A stretch of 64,000 nt of DNA from Candidatus Melainabacteria bacterium (GCA_005110385.1 DUDT01000014.1:124001-188000); one strand, 5' to 3'. Positions 1-8,742 are shown, counted from the stretch's first letter. The notes: generated by a model from the letters alone, not told the origin. Numbers and translations: made by a program.

Positions 1-77
1 AGTCGATCAGTGACCTAGTCTGCGATAATCTTATTGTCGGATCAATAGAACTCATAATTTACCTACCTAATTAGAAC

Positions 78-91
78 GATTAGTTAATCGG
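78..91 (-). terminator. weak hairpin after the 94-aa gene
   Basis: Six-base inverted repeat (CGATTA-GT-TAATCG) just past the stop of the minus-strand gene, followed on that strand by TTCTAATT. It could end transcription of the two-gene unit, but the U-run is poor. Confidence 0.3.
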
Positions 92-94
92 CCC

Positions 95-379
95 TTAGCC
101 TGAACCACTCGCTAGTTTATTTGTTGCTTGAATGTCTTTCTTATTCTCATCAATCTCCGACTTCCAGAAAGATGCTTCGTTTCTCCAAAAACCAAGTAAA
201 GACTTAGTCGTTGTAAGCTCTGTCCTTAAAGCCGCCGCTGATACTCTTCCAGCATCAGTATCGATAGCTAAAGCCTCTGACATCTGATTCTCTAAATCGG
301 TGAGTATATCCTGATTCAATTCTACGAAAAACTCGCACTGTGCATGCCTAACCGATGGATTCACTGCATTTAACGCCAT
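95..379 (-). CDS. small helical protein of unknown function
   Basis: I do not recognise this 94-residue protein. It is predicted mostly alpha-helical with no signal peptide or membrane segment. The spacing of small and hydrophobic residues in the second half (EAL at about 35, SAAAL at 48, then a Trp-containing helix with FWRNEASFWKSEI) loosely resembles type III secretion needle subunits, but that is only an impression. The start codon directly follows the stop of the 211-residue gene and has a strong Shine-Dalgarno (AGGAGGG) inside that gene's end, so the two are co-transcribed and probably work together. A 92-residue protein at 23740-24018 has a similar size and layout. Confidence 0.6.
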   Translation of the reverse strand: MALNAVNPSVRHAQCEFFVELNQDILTDLENQMSEALAIDTDAGRVSAAALRTELTTTKSLLGFWRNEASFWKSEIDENKKDIQATNKLASGSG

Positions 380-1015
380 TTACATTCCCTCCTGTTTTCT
401 CATTCTCTCTAACCTGACTAACTGCATTCTATACTCCTCCTCTGATGAATTAGTTCTAAAAGCTTTCTTTACAAGTGCATAATGATCAAATCTTTCTTCA
501 CTTGAAGAAGCATCCTTGAAAATTGCCCTGCCAAGACCCTCTAATTTTTTCTGTTGATCTTGAAGTTTTTCAATCTTTTCATTCAATTCCTGATCATTAC
601 GCATATCTTTTGCGGTTTTTCTAGCCCAAGAAGCGACATCACGTAAGGCATCAATACCACCAGCAGAAGCAACTTGAATTAATTGAACAAAATCATCTGG
701 TATATCGATTTGATTTAAAATTGTTTTCTGTATTTTCTCAAATTTTTCTTTATACTCATCTTGCTTGCCCTTGTCTAATTCCCTTTTTTTAGCATCAGCC
801 ATATTATCTGCAAGAACGGCAAGCTGGTTTAAAGCAGAGATAAACTGAAGTGATGATTCAACATCTGTTTTAAGAGCTACATGCGATGACTCTAAAGACT
901 TATACTGTTTTATACTCGCATCTTTATTCTTTTCATCCAGAAAATTATCAAAATTCTCATCCTTGAGCCTTGAAAAGGTTATTTCTCTTAAAGCATCTAT
1001 ATTAATTTCACTCAT
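380..1015 (-). CDS. coiled-coil protein of unknown function
   Basis: The 211-residue product is highly charged and helical. It has likely coiled coils around residues 85-105 and 140-165, no signal peptide and no membrane segment. No family is recognised. The start is supported by a GAGGGAA site about 6 bases upstream. It is the first gene of a pair with the 94-residue gene, which starts immediately at its stop codon. A cytoplasmic structural or chaperone role for the small partner is possible but unproven. Confidence 0.6.
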   Translation of the reverse strand: MSEINIDALREITFSRLKDENFDNFLDEKNKDASIKQYKSLESSHVALKTDVESSLQFISALNQLAVLADNMADAKKRELDKGKQDEYKEKFEKIQKTILNQIDIPDDFVQLIQVASAGGIDALRDVASWARKTAKDMRNDQELNEKIEKLQDQQKKLEGLGRAIFKDASSSEERFDHYALVKKAFRTNSSEEEYRMQLVRLERMRKQEGM

Positions 1016-1070
1016 AGCTTTCCCTCAGATTTCCTCTTCTTAAGACTATGAGTAATAAATCACAAAAGAA

Positions 1071-1097
1071 TTATGATTTAGTTAAGCTAAATCATAA
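1071..1097 (-). terminator. terminator after ilvH
   Basis: Perfect 11-base stem (1071-1081 pairs with 1087-1097) with a 5-base loop, lying just past the ilvH stop. On the minus strand it is followed by TTCTTTTG. It separates the atp-rpiB-ilvH unit from the two small genes downstream. Confidence 0.6.
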
Positions 1098-1115
1098 CTT
1101 AGTGACAAATATGAA

Positions 1116-1592
1116 TTAGTTAAACTTTTTACCACGTAAAAGAGCAACAGAACCAGTTCTTGCTACTTCCTTAATTCCGAAAGGTGAAATTAATTGTATA
1201 ACAGCATTAATCTTCTCTGAATCACCAGTAACCTCTACGACTAATGAATCTTCTGCGACATCAATAATGCGACTACGAAAAAGATCTGCAATTTCAATAA
1301 TCTCAGCTCTATTTTGTTTAGAAGAGACTTTTATTAAAGCAAGCTCTCTATCAACATAAGGCATTTCACTTAAATCAGTTATCTTAATAACATTAATCAA
1401 CTTATTAAGTTGTTTTTTAACCTGTTCAACATCATCCTGAGTGACAATAATCATGCGGCTCAAACCTTCTTGTTCACTTGGACCGACAGTTAAACTTTCT
1501 ATATTATAGCCACGGCGACTAAAAAGACCCGATATTCGAGCGAGAACCCCTGATTCATTTTCAACTAGAACTGAGAGCACACTCTTTTTCAT
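1116..1592 (-). CDS. ilvH: acetolactate synthase small (regulatory) subunit
   Basis: The 158-residue product matches the usual length of IlvH/IlvN. The N-terminal ACT domain begins with the typical VLVENESGVLARISGLFSRR signature (residues 8-27), followed by RGYNIESLTVG. The second half is the C-terminal ACT-like domain. The family confers valine feedback inhibition on, and activates, the acetohydroxyacid synthase large subunit in branched-chain amino-acid synthesis. The large subunit gene ilvB is not in this window. The gene follows rpiB by 22 bases and is the last gene of the atp fragment operon. leuA at 27.4 kb belongs to the same wider pathway. Confidence 0.92.
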   Translation of the reverse strand: MKKSVLSVLVENESGVLARISGLFSRRGYNIESLTVGPSEQEGLSRMIIVTQDDVEQVKKQLNKLINVIKITDLSEMPYVDRELALIKVSSKQNRAEIIEIADLFRSRIIDVAEDSLVVEVTGDSEKINAVIQLISPFGIKEVARTGSVALLRGKKFN

Positions 1593-1614
1593 GATTTAAA
1601 TATTTAATAGGTTC

Positions 1615-2049
1615 TCAATCAGCATCTATTAAATCTACCCTTTTCTTATGTCTTCCAGCTGTAAAATCAGCATCCAGCCAAGCTTTAACCATTCCTTTAG
1701 CTGAATCTTCATCAATAAATCTAGCTCCGATGGCAATAACATTAGAATTATTATGCTCCTTACTGAGTTTCGCATACTCAGCATTATGACAAAGTGCACA
1801 TCTAATACCTTTAGTGCGATTAGCAGTAATAGACATACCAATTCCCGTACCACAAAGCAGTATTCCACGGTTTTCTTTATCAGACTTAACATTACGCACT
1901 AATAATTTTGCAAAATCAGGATAATCAACAGCTCGACTCGAATTACAACCAAGATCAATAACATCGAGTAAAAGCTCATCTTTTAAGAATTTAAGAAGAA
2001 CCTGTTTAAGTCCGTAACCTGCGTGATCAGATGCAATAAATATGCTCAT
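1615..2049 (-). CDS. rpiB: ribose-5-phosphate isomerase B
   Basis: 144-residue LacA/RpiB family protein. Visible motifs are the SDHAG phosphate-binding start (residues 7-11), the CGTGIGMSI loop near residue 66, the catalytic-region HNAEYAKLSKEHN, and GRHKKRV near the C-terminus. It interconverts ribulose-5-phosphate and ribose-5-phosphate in the pentose phosphate pathway. Its start overlaps the atpH stop by four bases, so it is translationally coupled to the ATP synthase genes, an unusual neighbour for rpiB. Confidence 0.93.
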   Translation of the reverse strand: MSIFIASDHAGYGLKQVLLKFLKDELLLDVIDLGCNSSRAVDYPDFAKLLVRNVKSDKENRGILLCGTGIGMSITANRTKGIRCALCHNAEYAKLSKEHNNSNVIAIGARFIDEDSAKGMVKAWLDADFTAGRHKKRVDLIDAD

Positions 2050-2585
2050 AAATTTGCTAATAAATCTTTTTTTATTGCTTGAAGAGCAGTTTTTATTGAA
2101 AAATCTATTCTTCTATCATCGATAGTAACACTTAAACCAGCGAGTAAAGTTCTATCATGCAAGACTTCTCCGAATTGAACCATCTTAGAAGTTAATCTCT
2201 CAAGTTCAGTCTTTAAAAAAACAAGCTCACCAGAATCTAATGGTGTTGGTGCGGAAACATTCACAATAACAATACCCTTAGCTTGATAATATATTTTTGT
2301 ATAAACTTGACACAAAAATGGAAGAATATTTGCTCTATTTTTTTTAAGCAGTAATAAAACCAAGCTCTGAACAGGCTTCGATACATAATCGACAATAGCA
2401 TCTAATAATTTCTCTTCCTTTTGTTTAAGCTCTATATTAGGGTCTCTTAAAAACGCTGCTATCGTGCCTTGACTCACTAAATTTTCGATAAAGCTCAATT
2501 CAGAAATTACTGACTCGTCAAGAGAAATCTCAGCAAGAGCACTCGCATATTTTTGGGCTATTTTTTTTAGCTGAATTATGTTCAT
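2046..2585 (-). CDS. atpH: ATP synthase F1 subunit delta
   Basis: 179 residues, the usual size of the delta/OSCP subunit that joins F1 to the peripheral stalk. The N-terminal helical domain contains the family motif YASALAEIS, and the C-terminal part ends in a region typical of the family (IDDRRIDFSIKTALQAIKK). It overlaps atpF upstream and rpiB downstream by four bases each. In cyanobacteria atpA and atpC normally follow delta. Here rpiB follows instead, so alpha and gamma must lie elsewhere. Confidence 0.88.
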   Translation of the reverse strand: MNIIQLKKIAQKYASALAEISLDESVISELSFIENLVSQGTIAAFLRDPNIELKQKEEKLLDAIVDYVSKPVQSLVLLLLKKNRANILPFLCQVYTKIYYQAKGIVIVNVSAPTPLDSGELVFLKTELERLTSKMVQFGEVLHDRTLLAGLSVTIDDRRIDFSIKTALQAIKKDLLANL

Positions 2586-3079
2586 TTGTAATCAATATTT
2601 TTTAAATTCGCAAATGCGGCTAAATGCTTACTGTCTTCACCCTTTTCAATTCTTTCAAGAAAACTAGATTGAACTGAAGCTGCTGCTTTTTCTATAAAAT
2701 AGGCTTCCACCTCTTGATAAGCCTTCTTTTTTTTATCCTCTATTTCTCTATATGCAAGTGATTTCATCTTTTCTATCTCAAGCTCAGCTGACTCAATAAT
2801 CTGTTTCTTTAAAATCTCAGCTGATTGCTCCGCAGAGTTAACAATTGCCTCAGCATCATTTTTTATAGAATCTATTCTTGCTTCTATCTTTGATAATTTT
2901 TCTTGATAACCTAATTTCTGATTTTCTAGTTCAACGGTCTCTTTATTTAATAAGATTTTCTTATCCTCAAGAGATTTTTTTAAAGCTCTAGGTAAGAAAT
3001 AAAGTACTAAAAACAAAACCACCAAAAAGTTAATTAAATTACTTTCTAATATTATCTTCAGATAGTCATTTTCTAACAT
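2582..3079 (-). CDS. atpF: ATP synthase F0 subunit b
   Basis: About 165 residues from the chosen start. An upstream in-frame start at 3121 would overlap atpG by 38 bases and add a tail unlike subunit b, so the internal ATG (MLEND) just past the atpG stop is preferred. One N-terminal membrane helix (residues about 15-35, ending FLPRALKKSL) is followed by a long charged helix, as expected for the peripheral stalk. It pairs with b' from the adjacent gene. Two different b-type subunits are typical of cyanobacteria and their relatives, and of some other phototrophs. Confidence 0.88.
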   Translation of the reverse strand: MLENDYLKIILESNLINFLVVLFLVLYFLPRALKKSLEDKKILLNKETVELENQKLGYQEKLSKIEARIDSIKNDAEAIVNSAEQSAEILKKQIIESAELEIEKMKSLAYREIEDKKKKAYQEVEAYFIEKAAASVQSSFLERIEKGEDSKHLAAFANLKNIDYK

Positions 3080-3083
3080 AAGC

Positions 3084-3563
3084 TTATACCAAACTATGAT
3101 CCTGATTTCGAGATGCTGCAAGAGAATCTCGAGTCTTAATTACTAAATTTAACTTCTCTGATAGCGAAGCAGTAATCTGCTGAATATATTCAGTAGATGA
3201 ATTCATTATTTCTAGTCTGTCATCTTCTACAGCATTAAGAAGCTCTTCAACCTTTACACTAAGATCTTTGGCCGAATTCTGAATTAAAGCCTCTTTTGCA
3301 TGGCCAGCTTTAACCCTCGCCTCCAGCATAAGAGCATTCGCCTTAATTTTAGCTTCAGCAATGGTTTTATCTTCTTCTAAAACCTTAAACCTAACTGCAA
3401 TTTTAGCCTGAAGTTCATTAATGGCCCCTCTAACTCCACCAGACTTCTCTTCTCTAGTTTTAATATTGTTGAAGACTGGCTTAAAAAAAAGCAAATCAAA
3501 CAAGAATAAGAAAGCGATAAAGCTAACTAGAAAAAGAAAAGCGGTGAAGTCTATGGAGATCAC
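3084..3563 (-). CDS. atpG: ATP synthase F0 subunit b'
   Basis: 159 residues with a hydrophobic first helix (about 5-30) ending FFKPVFNNIKTREE, followed by a long charged helix. The PV..N...RE pattern is characteristic of b and b' subunits. Its place between subunit c and the second b-type gene marks it as b'. It forms the stalk heterodimer with AtpF. The b/b' pair is one of the markers used here to suggest a Cyanobacteriota relative. Confidence 0.88.
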   Translation of the reverse strand: MISIDFTAFLFLVSFIAFLFLFDLLFFKPVFNNIKTREEKSGGVRGAINELQAKIAVRFKVLEEDKTIAEAKIKANALMLEARVKAGHAKEALIQNSAKDLSVKVEELLNAVEDDRLEIMNSSTEYIQQITASLSEKLNLVIKTRDSLAASRNQDHSLV

Positions 3564-3586
3564 TAATGAAAATCCTCTTTAAATTA

Positions 3587-3820
3587 TTAAATCTTGCTGA
3601 AAATCAAGAACGAAACTAACCACGCAAGAATACCAAGAGCCTCAGCCATACCAGCGAAAATAATTGCGTTGGTAAAAAGAGCTGGAGTGTGATCTGGTTG
3701 CCTTGCTGAACCTTCAAGCATCTTAGCTGCAACATTACTTACTGCAATCGCTGGACCTGTAACGCCTAAAGCTGCAATACCTGCACTTAGAGCTAAACCT
3801 AGAGTTTCAATTTCTGCCAT
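3587..3820 (-). CDS. atpE: ATP synthase F0 subunit c
   Basis: 77-residue proteolipid with two membrane helices and the polar loop ARQPD (near residue 40). The ion-carrying glutamate lies in the second helix within GMAEALGI. The residues after the Glu (ALGIL) lack the Ser/Thr and Tyr of sodium-binding rings, so proton coupling is more likely. This is the first gene of the atp fragment. Subunit a (atpB) is not upstream, because the divergent fliE gene begins 138 bases away. Confidence 0.93.
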   Translation of the reverse strand: MAEIETLGLALSAGIAALGVTGPAIAVSNVAAKMLEGSARQPDHTPALFTNAIIFAGMAEALGILAWLVSFLIFSKI

Positions 3821-3958
3821 AACCTTATAACCATCCTTTTTAAGAATTAACTCAAGAAATTATAACAAACTTAAAACAGAATAATTGAAAAGCTTAACCA
3901 CAGTTTAAAGTTTCTCGGTTTAAACATATATGTATGAGAGTGTAAAAAGGAAAAATAT

Positions 3959-4279
3959 ATGCAAGGACATAATTACGGATACATACCAATGCCTACAGAG
4001 GGAATCAAAGTTCCTAAACCTACTATTCATGGTGCGGCAGAGTATAACCTAGTAGAGGGACAGAGCTTTGGTCAAACATTAACCAATATTATAGGTAAGG
4101 CTAATGAAACAATAGGAGCACCGCAACAATTGACTATAGATGCAGTAACCAAAGGAAATGTAGATATACACGAAGTAATGGTGGCACTAGGTAAATCAGA
4201 AGTAGCCTTTAAATTAATTTCATCCCTATCTCAAAAAGTAATTGGAGGCTTTGAGAAACTTGTCAGTATGCAAGTTTAG
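3959..4279 (+). CDS. fliE: flagellar hook-basal body protein FliE
   Basis: 106 residues. The C-terminal half has the FliE pattern: DIHEVMVALGKSEVAFKL, then ending in KLVSMQV. FliE sits between the MS ring and the rod and is the first substrate of the flagellar export apparatus. A Shine-Dalgarno AAGGA lies 7 bases before the start. The N-terminus is less conserved, as usual in this family. fliF follows 98 bases later, the standard fliE-fliF order. A TAAAGTTT octamer at about 3905 resembles a sigma-28 -35 box, but no matching -10 is visible. Confidence 0.85.
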   Translation: MQGHNYGYIPMPTEGIKVPKPTIHGAAEYNLVEGQSFGQTLTNIIGKANETIGAPQQLTIDAVTKGNVDIHEVMVALGKSEVAFKLISSLSQKVIGGFEKLVSMQV

Positions 4280-4377
4280 CCTTATCTTTAATTAATCGTA
4301 CGCATTTGTTATCTTACATCTTAGTGCGGGTATATCTTAGTGTACCTATACCTGAATGAGATAATGGTTTAGTAGTA

Positions 4378-6198
4378 ATGGCAAGCGAAGTAGTAGCTGA
4401 TAACGGAATGAACGAAGGAATCGGTGCTGGAAATGCACCTGTTAGCTATGCTAATGCTCAGTCAAGCCAAGGCTTTATCAATGACATAATCTCAGATCCA
4501 CAGAAGCGGCTTTACGCCATCATCGGGGTCTCTGTGGTCGCAGTTTTATTAGTAACTTTTATTTATATAGGAGCTCAGCCTAAAAATGAAAATCGAGGTA
4601 AATTAGTACCTTTAGTTCAAGAATTAAATCAATCAAGAGCTTTTGAAATTATTGCTAAATTAAAATCAGTCAATATCGAAGCAAAAGTAGTAAATGGTGA
4701 AAAACCAGGTGAATACGTAGTTCAAGTCTATGAAAAAGCCATAGAGACTGCATACCTAGCACTTTCCAGAACTAATTTACTAGAGGATGAAGGCTATGGC
4801 CTTTTCGACCAAAATGACTGGGCTGCTAGTGATTATGATAAAAGAATAAAGCTCACAAGAGCTATCAATGGTGATTTATCTAAAATCATCAGCAGACTTG
4901 ATGGCTTAAGAACAGCTATCGTTAGAGTGAACATACCAGAACAGCAGTTATTTACAGAACAACAAGCTCCAACCACTGCAACAGTACAACTAGAGTTAGA
5001 AAATGATGCAGAAAAATTATCTAAAACTCAGATACAGAGTATCGTCAATGTACTTCGTGGTTATATTCAAAACATCAAAGAAGATCATATCTCCATAGTA
5101 GACACGCAAGGTAATAACTACAGTGCCTATAAAGAAGAAACTGAATCAGATGTCGAAGATTACATAGATGAAGTAGAAAAAATAAATACCAAGATGAAAG
5201 AGAGAATCAGCAAGTATCTTGACGCTATTCTTGGTGCAGAAGATTACAAAGTCAGCGTAAGTGCTTCTGTTAGTAGGGAAAAGATAGAACAGCAAGAAAC
5301 CACATACACCGAAGGAGCTGTAGGCTCAAGACAGACAGGAACAGAGTATCTTAATCAAGGTGAGAATGCAGCAATACCAGCAGCTGGTGCTGCGAATGGT
5401 AAAAACTATTCTCACCAATCAGTCAATGAAAGTCTTTTACCAAGCTTCGAACAAAAACATACGACGTATCTACCAGGCAGGGTCACTGACGTAACTGTAG
5501 CCTTAGCTTTAGATAAATCTGTACCTTCTATGGTCTCGTTAAAGCAACTTCAAGAAAGTGTAGCTGCCATTATTGGGCCAGACATCGATCCCGAAAATGT
5601 AAAAATTACTATCGCAGATTTACATGCCAAAGATCAACTAGAAGCACCAGTAAAAGCCGTCGAGACTCCTCAGGGATGGTTTGACAGTATGGGATTCTGG
5701 GGTAAAGCGATGACCATAATTGGCTTTATAGCTCTTGCATTAATTGCAAGTTTATTTGGATTAAGCTTCCTGAGTTCCTTTGCGAACAAAGATAGTCAAG
5801 CAGAAACAGATATTTATCCAGACTTAGGTAATGAGTTTGAAGATGATGTCCCAAACAACGATATAGAAGCAGATAATGATGGTGAGGATTACGGCGAGAA
5901 AGAAGCCTTAAGACAACAAGAAGCACTATTAAAAGAAATGATGAGCCAAAGTGCTCCACCAAAATACTTTGAACAAGAACAAAGTAATATTTATGATAAA
6001 GGTAGTATGAGCAACCCTGGTTTTGAACGCAGTGATACCAGACAAAATTCTCCGCTTTCATTGAGTGGCAGCGTTGGTAATTCAAACAATGAAGAGATTA
6101 AATTTGAGTCATTATTAAATAATTTTGAGAGCGTAGCAAATAGAAAACCAGATCTGCTTGCTAAAAAGATTGAAGTTTGGTTAGATGAAAAAGAATAA
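4378..6198 (+). CDS. fliF: flagellar MS-ring protein FliF
   Basis: 606 residues, normal length for FliF. Order: a cytoplasmic N-tail, a first membrane helix (about 45-65), two YscJ/FliF ring-building domains (about 75-260, including GYGLFDQNDW and IVRVNIPEQQLF), a low-complexity periplasmic section, a second membrane helix (about 445-470) and an acidic cytoplasmic tail. The tail ends with the FliG-binding motif (FESVANRKPDLLAKKIEVWL). The FliG-binding tail is intact, which matters because the next gene is a strikingly small FliG-like protein. The gene ends TAATG, overlapping that next start. Confidence 0.93.
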   Translation: MASEVVADNGMNEGIGAGNAPVSYANAQSSQGFINDIISDPQKRLYAIIGVSVVAVLLVTFIYIGAQPKNENRGKLVPLVQELNQSRAFEIIAKLKSVNIEAKVVNGEKPGEYVVQVYEKAIETAYLALSRTNLLEDEGYGLFDQNDWAASDYDKRIKLTRAINGDLSKIISRLDGLRTAIVRVNIPEQQLFTEQQAPTTATVQLELENDAEKLSKTQIQSIVNVLRGYIQNIKEDHISIVDTQGNNYSAYKEETESDVEDYIDEVEKINTKMKERISKYLDAILGAEDYKVSVSASVSREKIEQQETTYTEGAVGSRQTGTEYLNQGENAAIPAAGAANGKNYSHQSVNESLLPSFEQKHTTYLPGRVTDVTVALALDKSVPSMVSLKQLQESVAAIIGPDIDPENVKITIADLHAKDQLEAPVKAVETPQGWFDSMGFWGKAMTIIGFIALALIASLFGLSFLSSFANKDSQAETDIYPDLGNEFEDDVPNNDIEADNDGEDYGEKEALRQQEALLKEMMSQSAPPKYFEQEQSNIYDKGSMSNPGFERSDTRQNSPLSLSGSVGNSNNEEIKFESLLNNFESVANRKPDLLAKKIEVWLDEKE

Positions 6199-6587
6199 TG
6201 ACAGCGACAGAAGAAAAGAAAAACAAAAAATTAAAATCCTTAGCTTTAATTCTTAGATCGCTTGCCCCTGAATCTCAAAGAGCTATTTACAAACAGCTTC
6301 CAGATGAATTAGTCAGAAGAATAACTCAAGTAAGCCTAGATATAGATAAAGAATTAACTAAAGAAGACTGGGAGATTTTCACCCATTCTTGGCCAGAATT
6401 TTCACATTTAATCAGTGGCGTAGTACAAGAAACTCAATATGAACACTGCGCAAAATTTAAAAACAAAGAAAGACCAAAAGTACAGGAGTATCTAGACTAT
6501 AGAATGGGGAATAAGAAAGGGAGACCTAATTTAAGTAGCTCAATTACCCGAATAATAGATAACTTCATAGCCCAAAATGCTAATTAA
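6198..6587 (+). CDS. short FliG-like protein in the fliG position
   Basis: The 129-residue product sits between fliF and fliH, exactly where fliG (about 330-340 residues) belongs. Residues 12-45 (LALILRSLAPESQRAIYKQL, then PDELVRRI) look like one FliG N/M-domain helical repeat. The last third (VQEYLDYRM, then SITRIIDNFI) matches nothing I know. The charged torque helix and the EHPQ motif of FliG are absent. The gene overlaps fliF by one base and fliH by 11, so it is expressed with them. There is no sign of a frameshift. It could be a minimal FliF-FliH linker, with a full FliG coded elsewhere. Confidence 0.55.
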   Translation: MTATEEKKNKKLKSLALILRSLAPESQRAIYKQLPDELVRRITQVSLDIDKELTKEDWEIFTHSWPEFSHLISGVVQETQYEHCAKFKNKERPKVQEYLDYRMGNKKGRPNLSSSITRIIDNFIAQNAN

Positions 6588-8742
6588 AGCACAAAAAAGA
6601 AAAGCCACAGCCCCAACAAGTTTCCAAAACCAATCAGCAGCTAGATTTGAGCAACCTGAGCAATCGGCGTTGCCATTACAAGAAGTTCAAATCCCTCAAC
6701 AGTTACAAACTCCTGTTATTCAAATTGACCGAGCTGAAATCCAAAAGATAGTAGAAATAGAAAAACAAGCCATACTACAACGCTTTGAAGCAGAAGTAGC
6801 AGAAAAAAGAAGAGCCGCTGAAGCAGAAATACAGAGTAAGCTTGAAGAAATAGAAATTAATTTAACAAATATACAGAGACGTGAGCACGAGATTGAGAAT
6901 ATTTTAGCCACGGAAAAACAAAATCTAGAAGCTGAGAAAGCTGCGGAACAGGAAAGAATTCAGACTATAGAACAACAACTTCAAAGTCAGTTTGAAACAG
7001 CTATTCAGCAGGGCTTTGAGCAAGGCTACCAAGAAGCCAAAACAAATTTAGACAAAGTCAGCAATGAATTTGAAGAAATTATTCACAATATACATCGTTC
7101 CAAAGAAGAACTTCTTCTAGAGATAGAACCACAAATCACAAGCATAGCCCTAGAGGTAGCTAGAAAAATTTTACAAAGAGAAAGTAAACTAGATAGCAAC
7201 CTGATTCTAGAACAAGTTAAAAGTGCTGTTAGAAAAGTTACGATTAGAGGCGGTCTCTTAGAAGTCAGCATCAATCCAGACGATACCCTGCATCAAACTG
7301 AGCTAGAAAGTGTTTTAGACAAAATGCTTGATAAAGAAGTTCGATTAATTTTCAAAGAAGATCCTCAAGTATCTCTAGGTTCTTGCATCATTGACACCCA
7401 AGGCGGTCAATTAAATGCAAATTTTAAGATTCAGATAGAATCTATTAAGTTAGCTTTTGAAAAGTACTTCGGCAAGGAAATAATTTTAATAGACGCTCCC
7501 GATGAAGAGGAAGAAATCACCTCTAATAATGAAATAGAGTTACAAGAAGTAAAACCAGAAATAGAGTTACATGAATTAGAAACTCTAATTGAGGCACTGC
7601 CGCTAAATACGGGCACAGAAGCAGAAGAAGCACTAGGACTTGAAGTCAAGCTAGAGTCTGCAATAGAAAATACAACAAATCCAGATAGTAACATTGAAAT
7701 TAACAACTTAGAAACAGAAAAGATCGTAGAGCTTGAAACTGCCACCCTAGATTTAGAATTCATCTCAAACCAAGAAAGTGAAAGCGTCTTAGAGCTCACG
7801 CCTGAATTAGCAGATAATCATTTCTTTTTCGAAAGTACAGCAGATGCACAAAGTCAACTGACTTTAAATGAAGCCTTTTCAGCTGATGCCTTAGCCTTAA
7901 TGAATGAACTCGATTCAGCTTTTAGCCAGAAACATGTTAACAATTCTACAGATGAATACATCGACCTTGAGACATTAGACGCCGAATTAGAATCAGTGTT
8001 AAATGAAGATGTTAATCATACTGAAATAAAAGCGACAGAAGATCTCAATAAAACTGAAAGCTCTAGTGAGATTAATGAAAACAGAGAAATTGAAAACGAT
8101 AATGAGATTAAAAACCCTAATGAAACCGAGGATATTAACTTAGAAGACTTGCAAGCATTATTTGCAGGGGATAATGAAGCAAGCTTTGATGAAGAAACTA
8201 ATGCCGACCTTGATTTTATCCTAGATCAGCTTAAAGAAAATACACCAATTGATCTAGAAAATGATGGGTCTAATGAGAGTAAAGTAATAAAGGAGACTGA
8301 TGAATTAGATAAAATCATGGACAAATCAGATTTAAGTAAATTAGATTTAAACTTCGACCTTGAGTCACCTGACGAAAAGGATTTAGATGCTTTAGAAGAA
8401 AGCATGGACGCACTATTGACAGAAGTTGAGGGTGAAGACACGGATGAGCTCGAAGCTTTACTTGGTTCAAGTAGTATCAAGCTTGATTTCTCAGATGATA
8501 ACAAAGAAGAGAATTTAGCAGAAATTTCTATTGATGATTTTGAAGAAGATGACGATGAAGACTTGCCAAAGATTGTCATTGACGAACTTGATGATGATGA
8601 TGAAGCAATAACAAATCTTACCGATGAAGAAGAAATAGACTTCAGTGAAAATCCGAAAAAAGAGCCAGTATTTGAAGAATTCGATGAAGCTTACGATGAT
8701 GATTACAGCGAAGGCAAGGACCCTCGCTTCCCAGATTACTAA
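6577..8742 (+). CDS. fliH: flagellar export protein FliH with long acidic tail
   Basis: 721 residues, about three times the usual FliH length. Residues 45-130 form a charged coiled coil. The pattern QGFEQGYQEAK (about 145-155), then the domain shared by FliH and V-ATPase subunit E (to about 300, with EVARKILQRES and DTQGGQLNANF), identifies FliH, which recruits and inhibits the FliI ATPase. Residues 305-721 are an extremely acidic, repetitive Glu/Asp/Asn-rich region with no recognised domain, ending RFPDY. fliI does not follow; nfu does, after a hairpin terminator. Confidence 0.8.
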   Translation: MLIKAQKRKATAPTSFQNQSAARFEQPEQSALPLQEVQIPQQLQTPVIQIDRAEIQKIVEIEKQAILQRFEAEVAEKRRAAEAEIQSKLEEIEINLTNIQRREHEIENILATEKQNLEAEKAAEQERIQTIEQQLQSQFETAIQQGFEQGYQEAKTNLDKVSNEFEEIIHNIHRSKEELLLEIEPQITSIALEVARKILQRESKLDSNLILEQVKSAVRKVTIRGGLLEVSINPDDTLHQTELESVLDKMLDKEVRLIFKEDPQVSLGSCIIDTQGGQLNANFKIQIESIKLAFEKYFGKEIILIDAPDEEEEITSNNEIELQEVKPEIELHELETLIEALPLNTGTEAEEALGLEVKLESAIENTTNPDSNIEINNLETEKIVELETATLDLEFISNQESESVLELTPELADNHFFFESTADAQSQLTLNEAFSADALALMNELDSAFSQKHVNNSTDEYIDLETLDAELESVLNEDVNHTEIKATEDLNKTESSSEINENREIENDNEIKNPNETEDINLEDLQALFAGDNEASFDEETNADLDFILDQLKENTPIDLENDGSNESKVIKETDELDKIMDKSDLSKLDLNFDLESPDEKDLDALEESMDALLTEVEGEDTDELEALLGSSSIKLDFSDDNKEENLAEISIDDFEEDDDEDLPKIVIDELDDDDEAITNLTDEEEIDFSENPKKEPVFEEFDEAYDDDYSEGKDPRFPDY

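Noticed and set aside
3903..3912. TAAAGTTT upstream of fliE resembling a sigma-28 -35 box
   Set aside because: No GCCGATAA-like -10 at the right spacing; kept only as a remark.
6720..8579. Serine-rich minus-strand frames under fliH
   Set aside because: Antisense images of the Glu/Asp-rich FliH coding strand.
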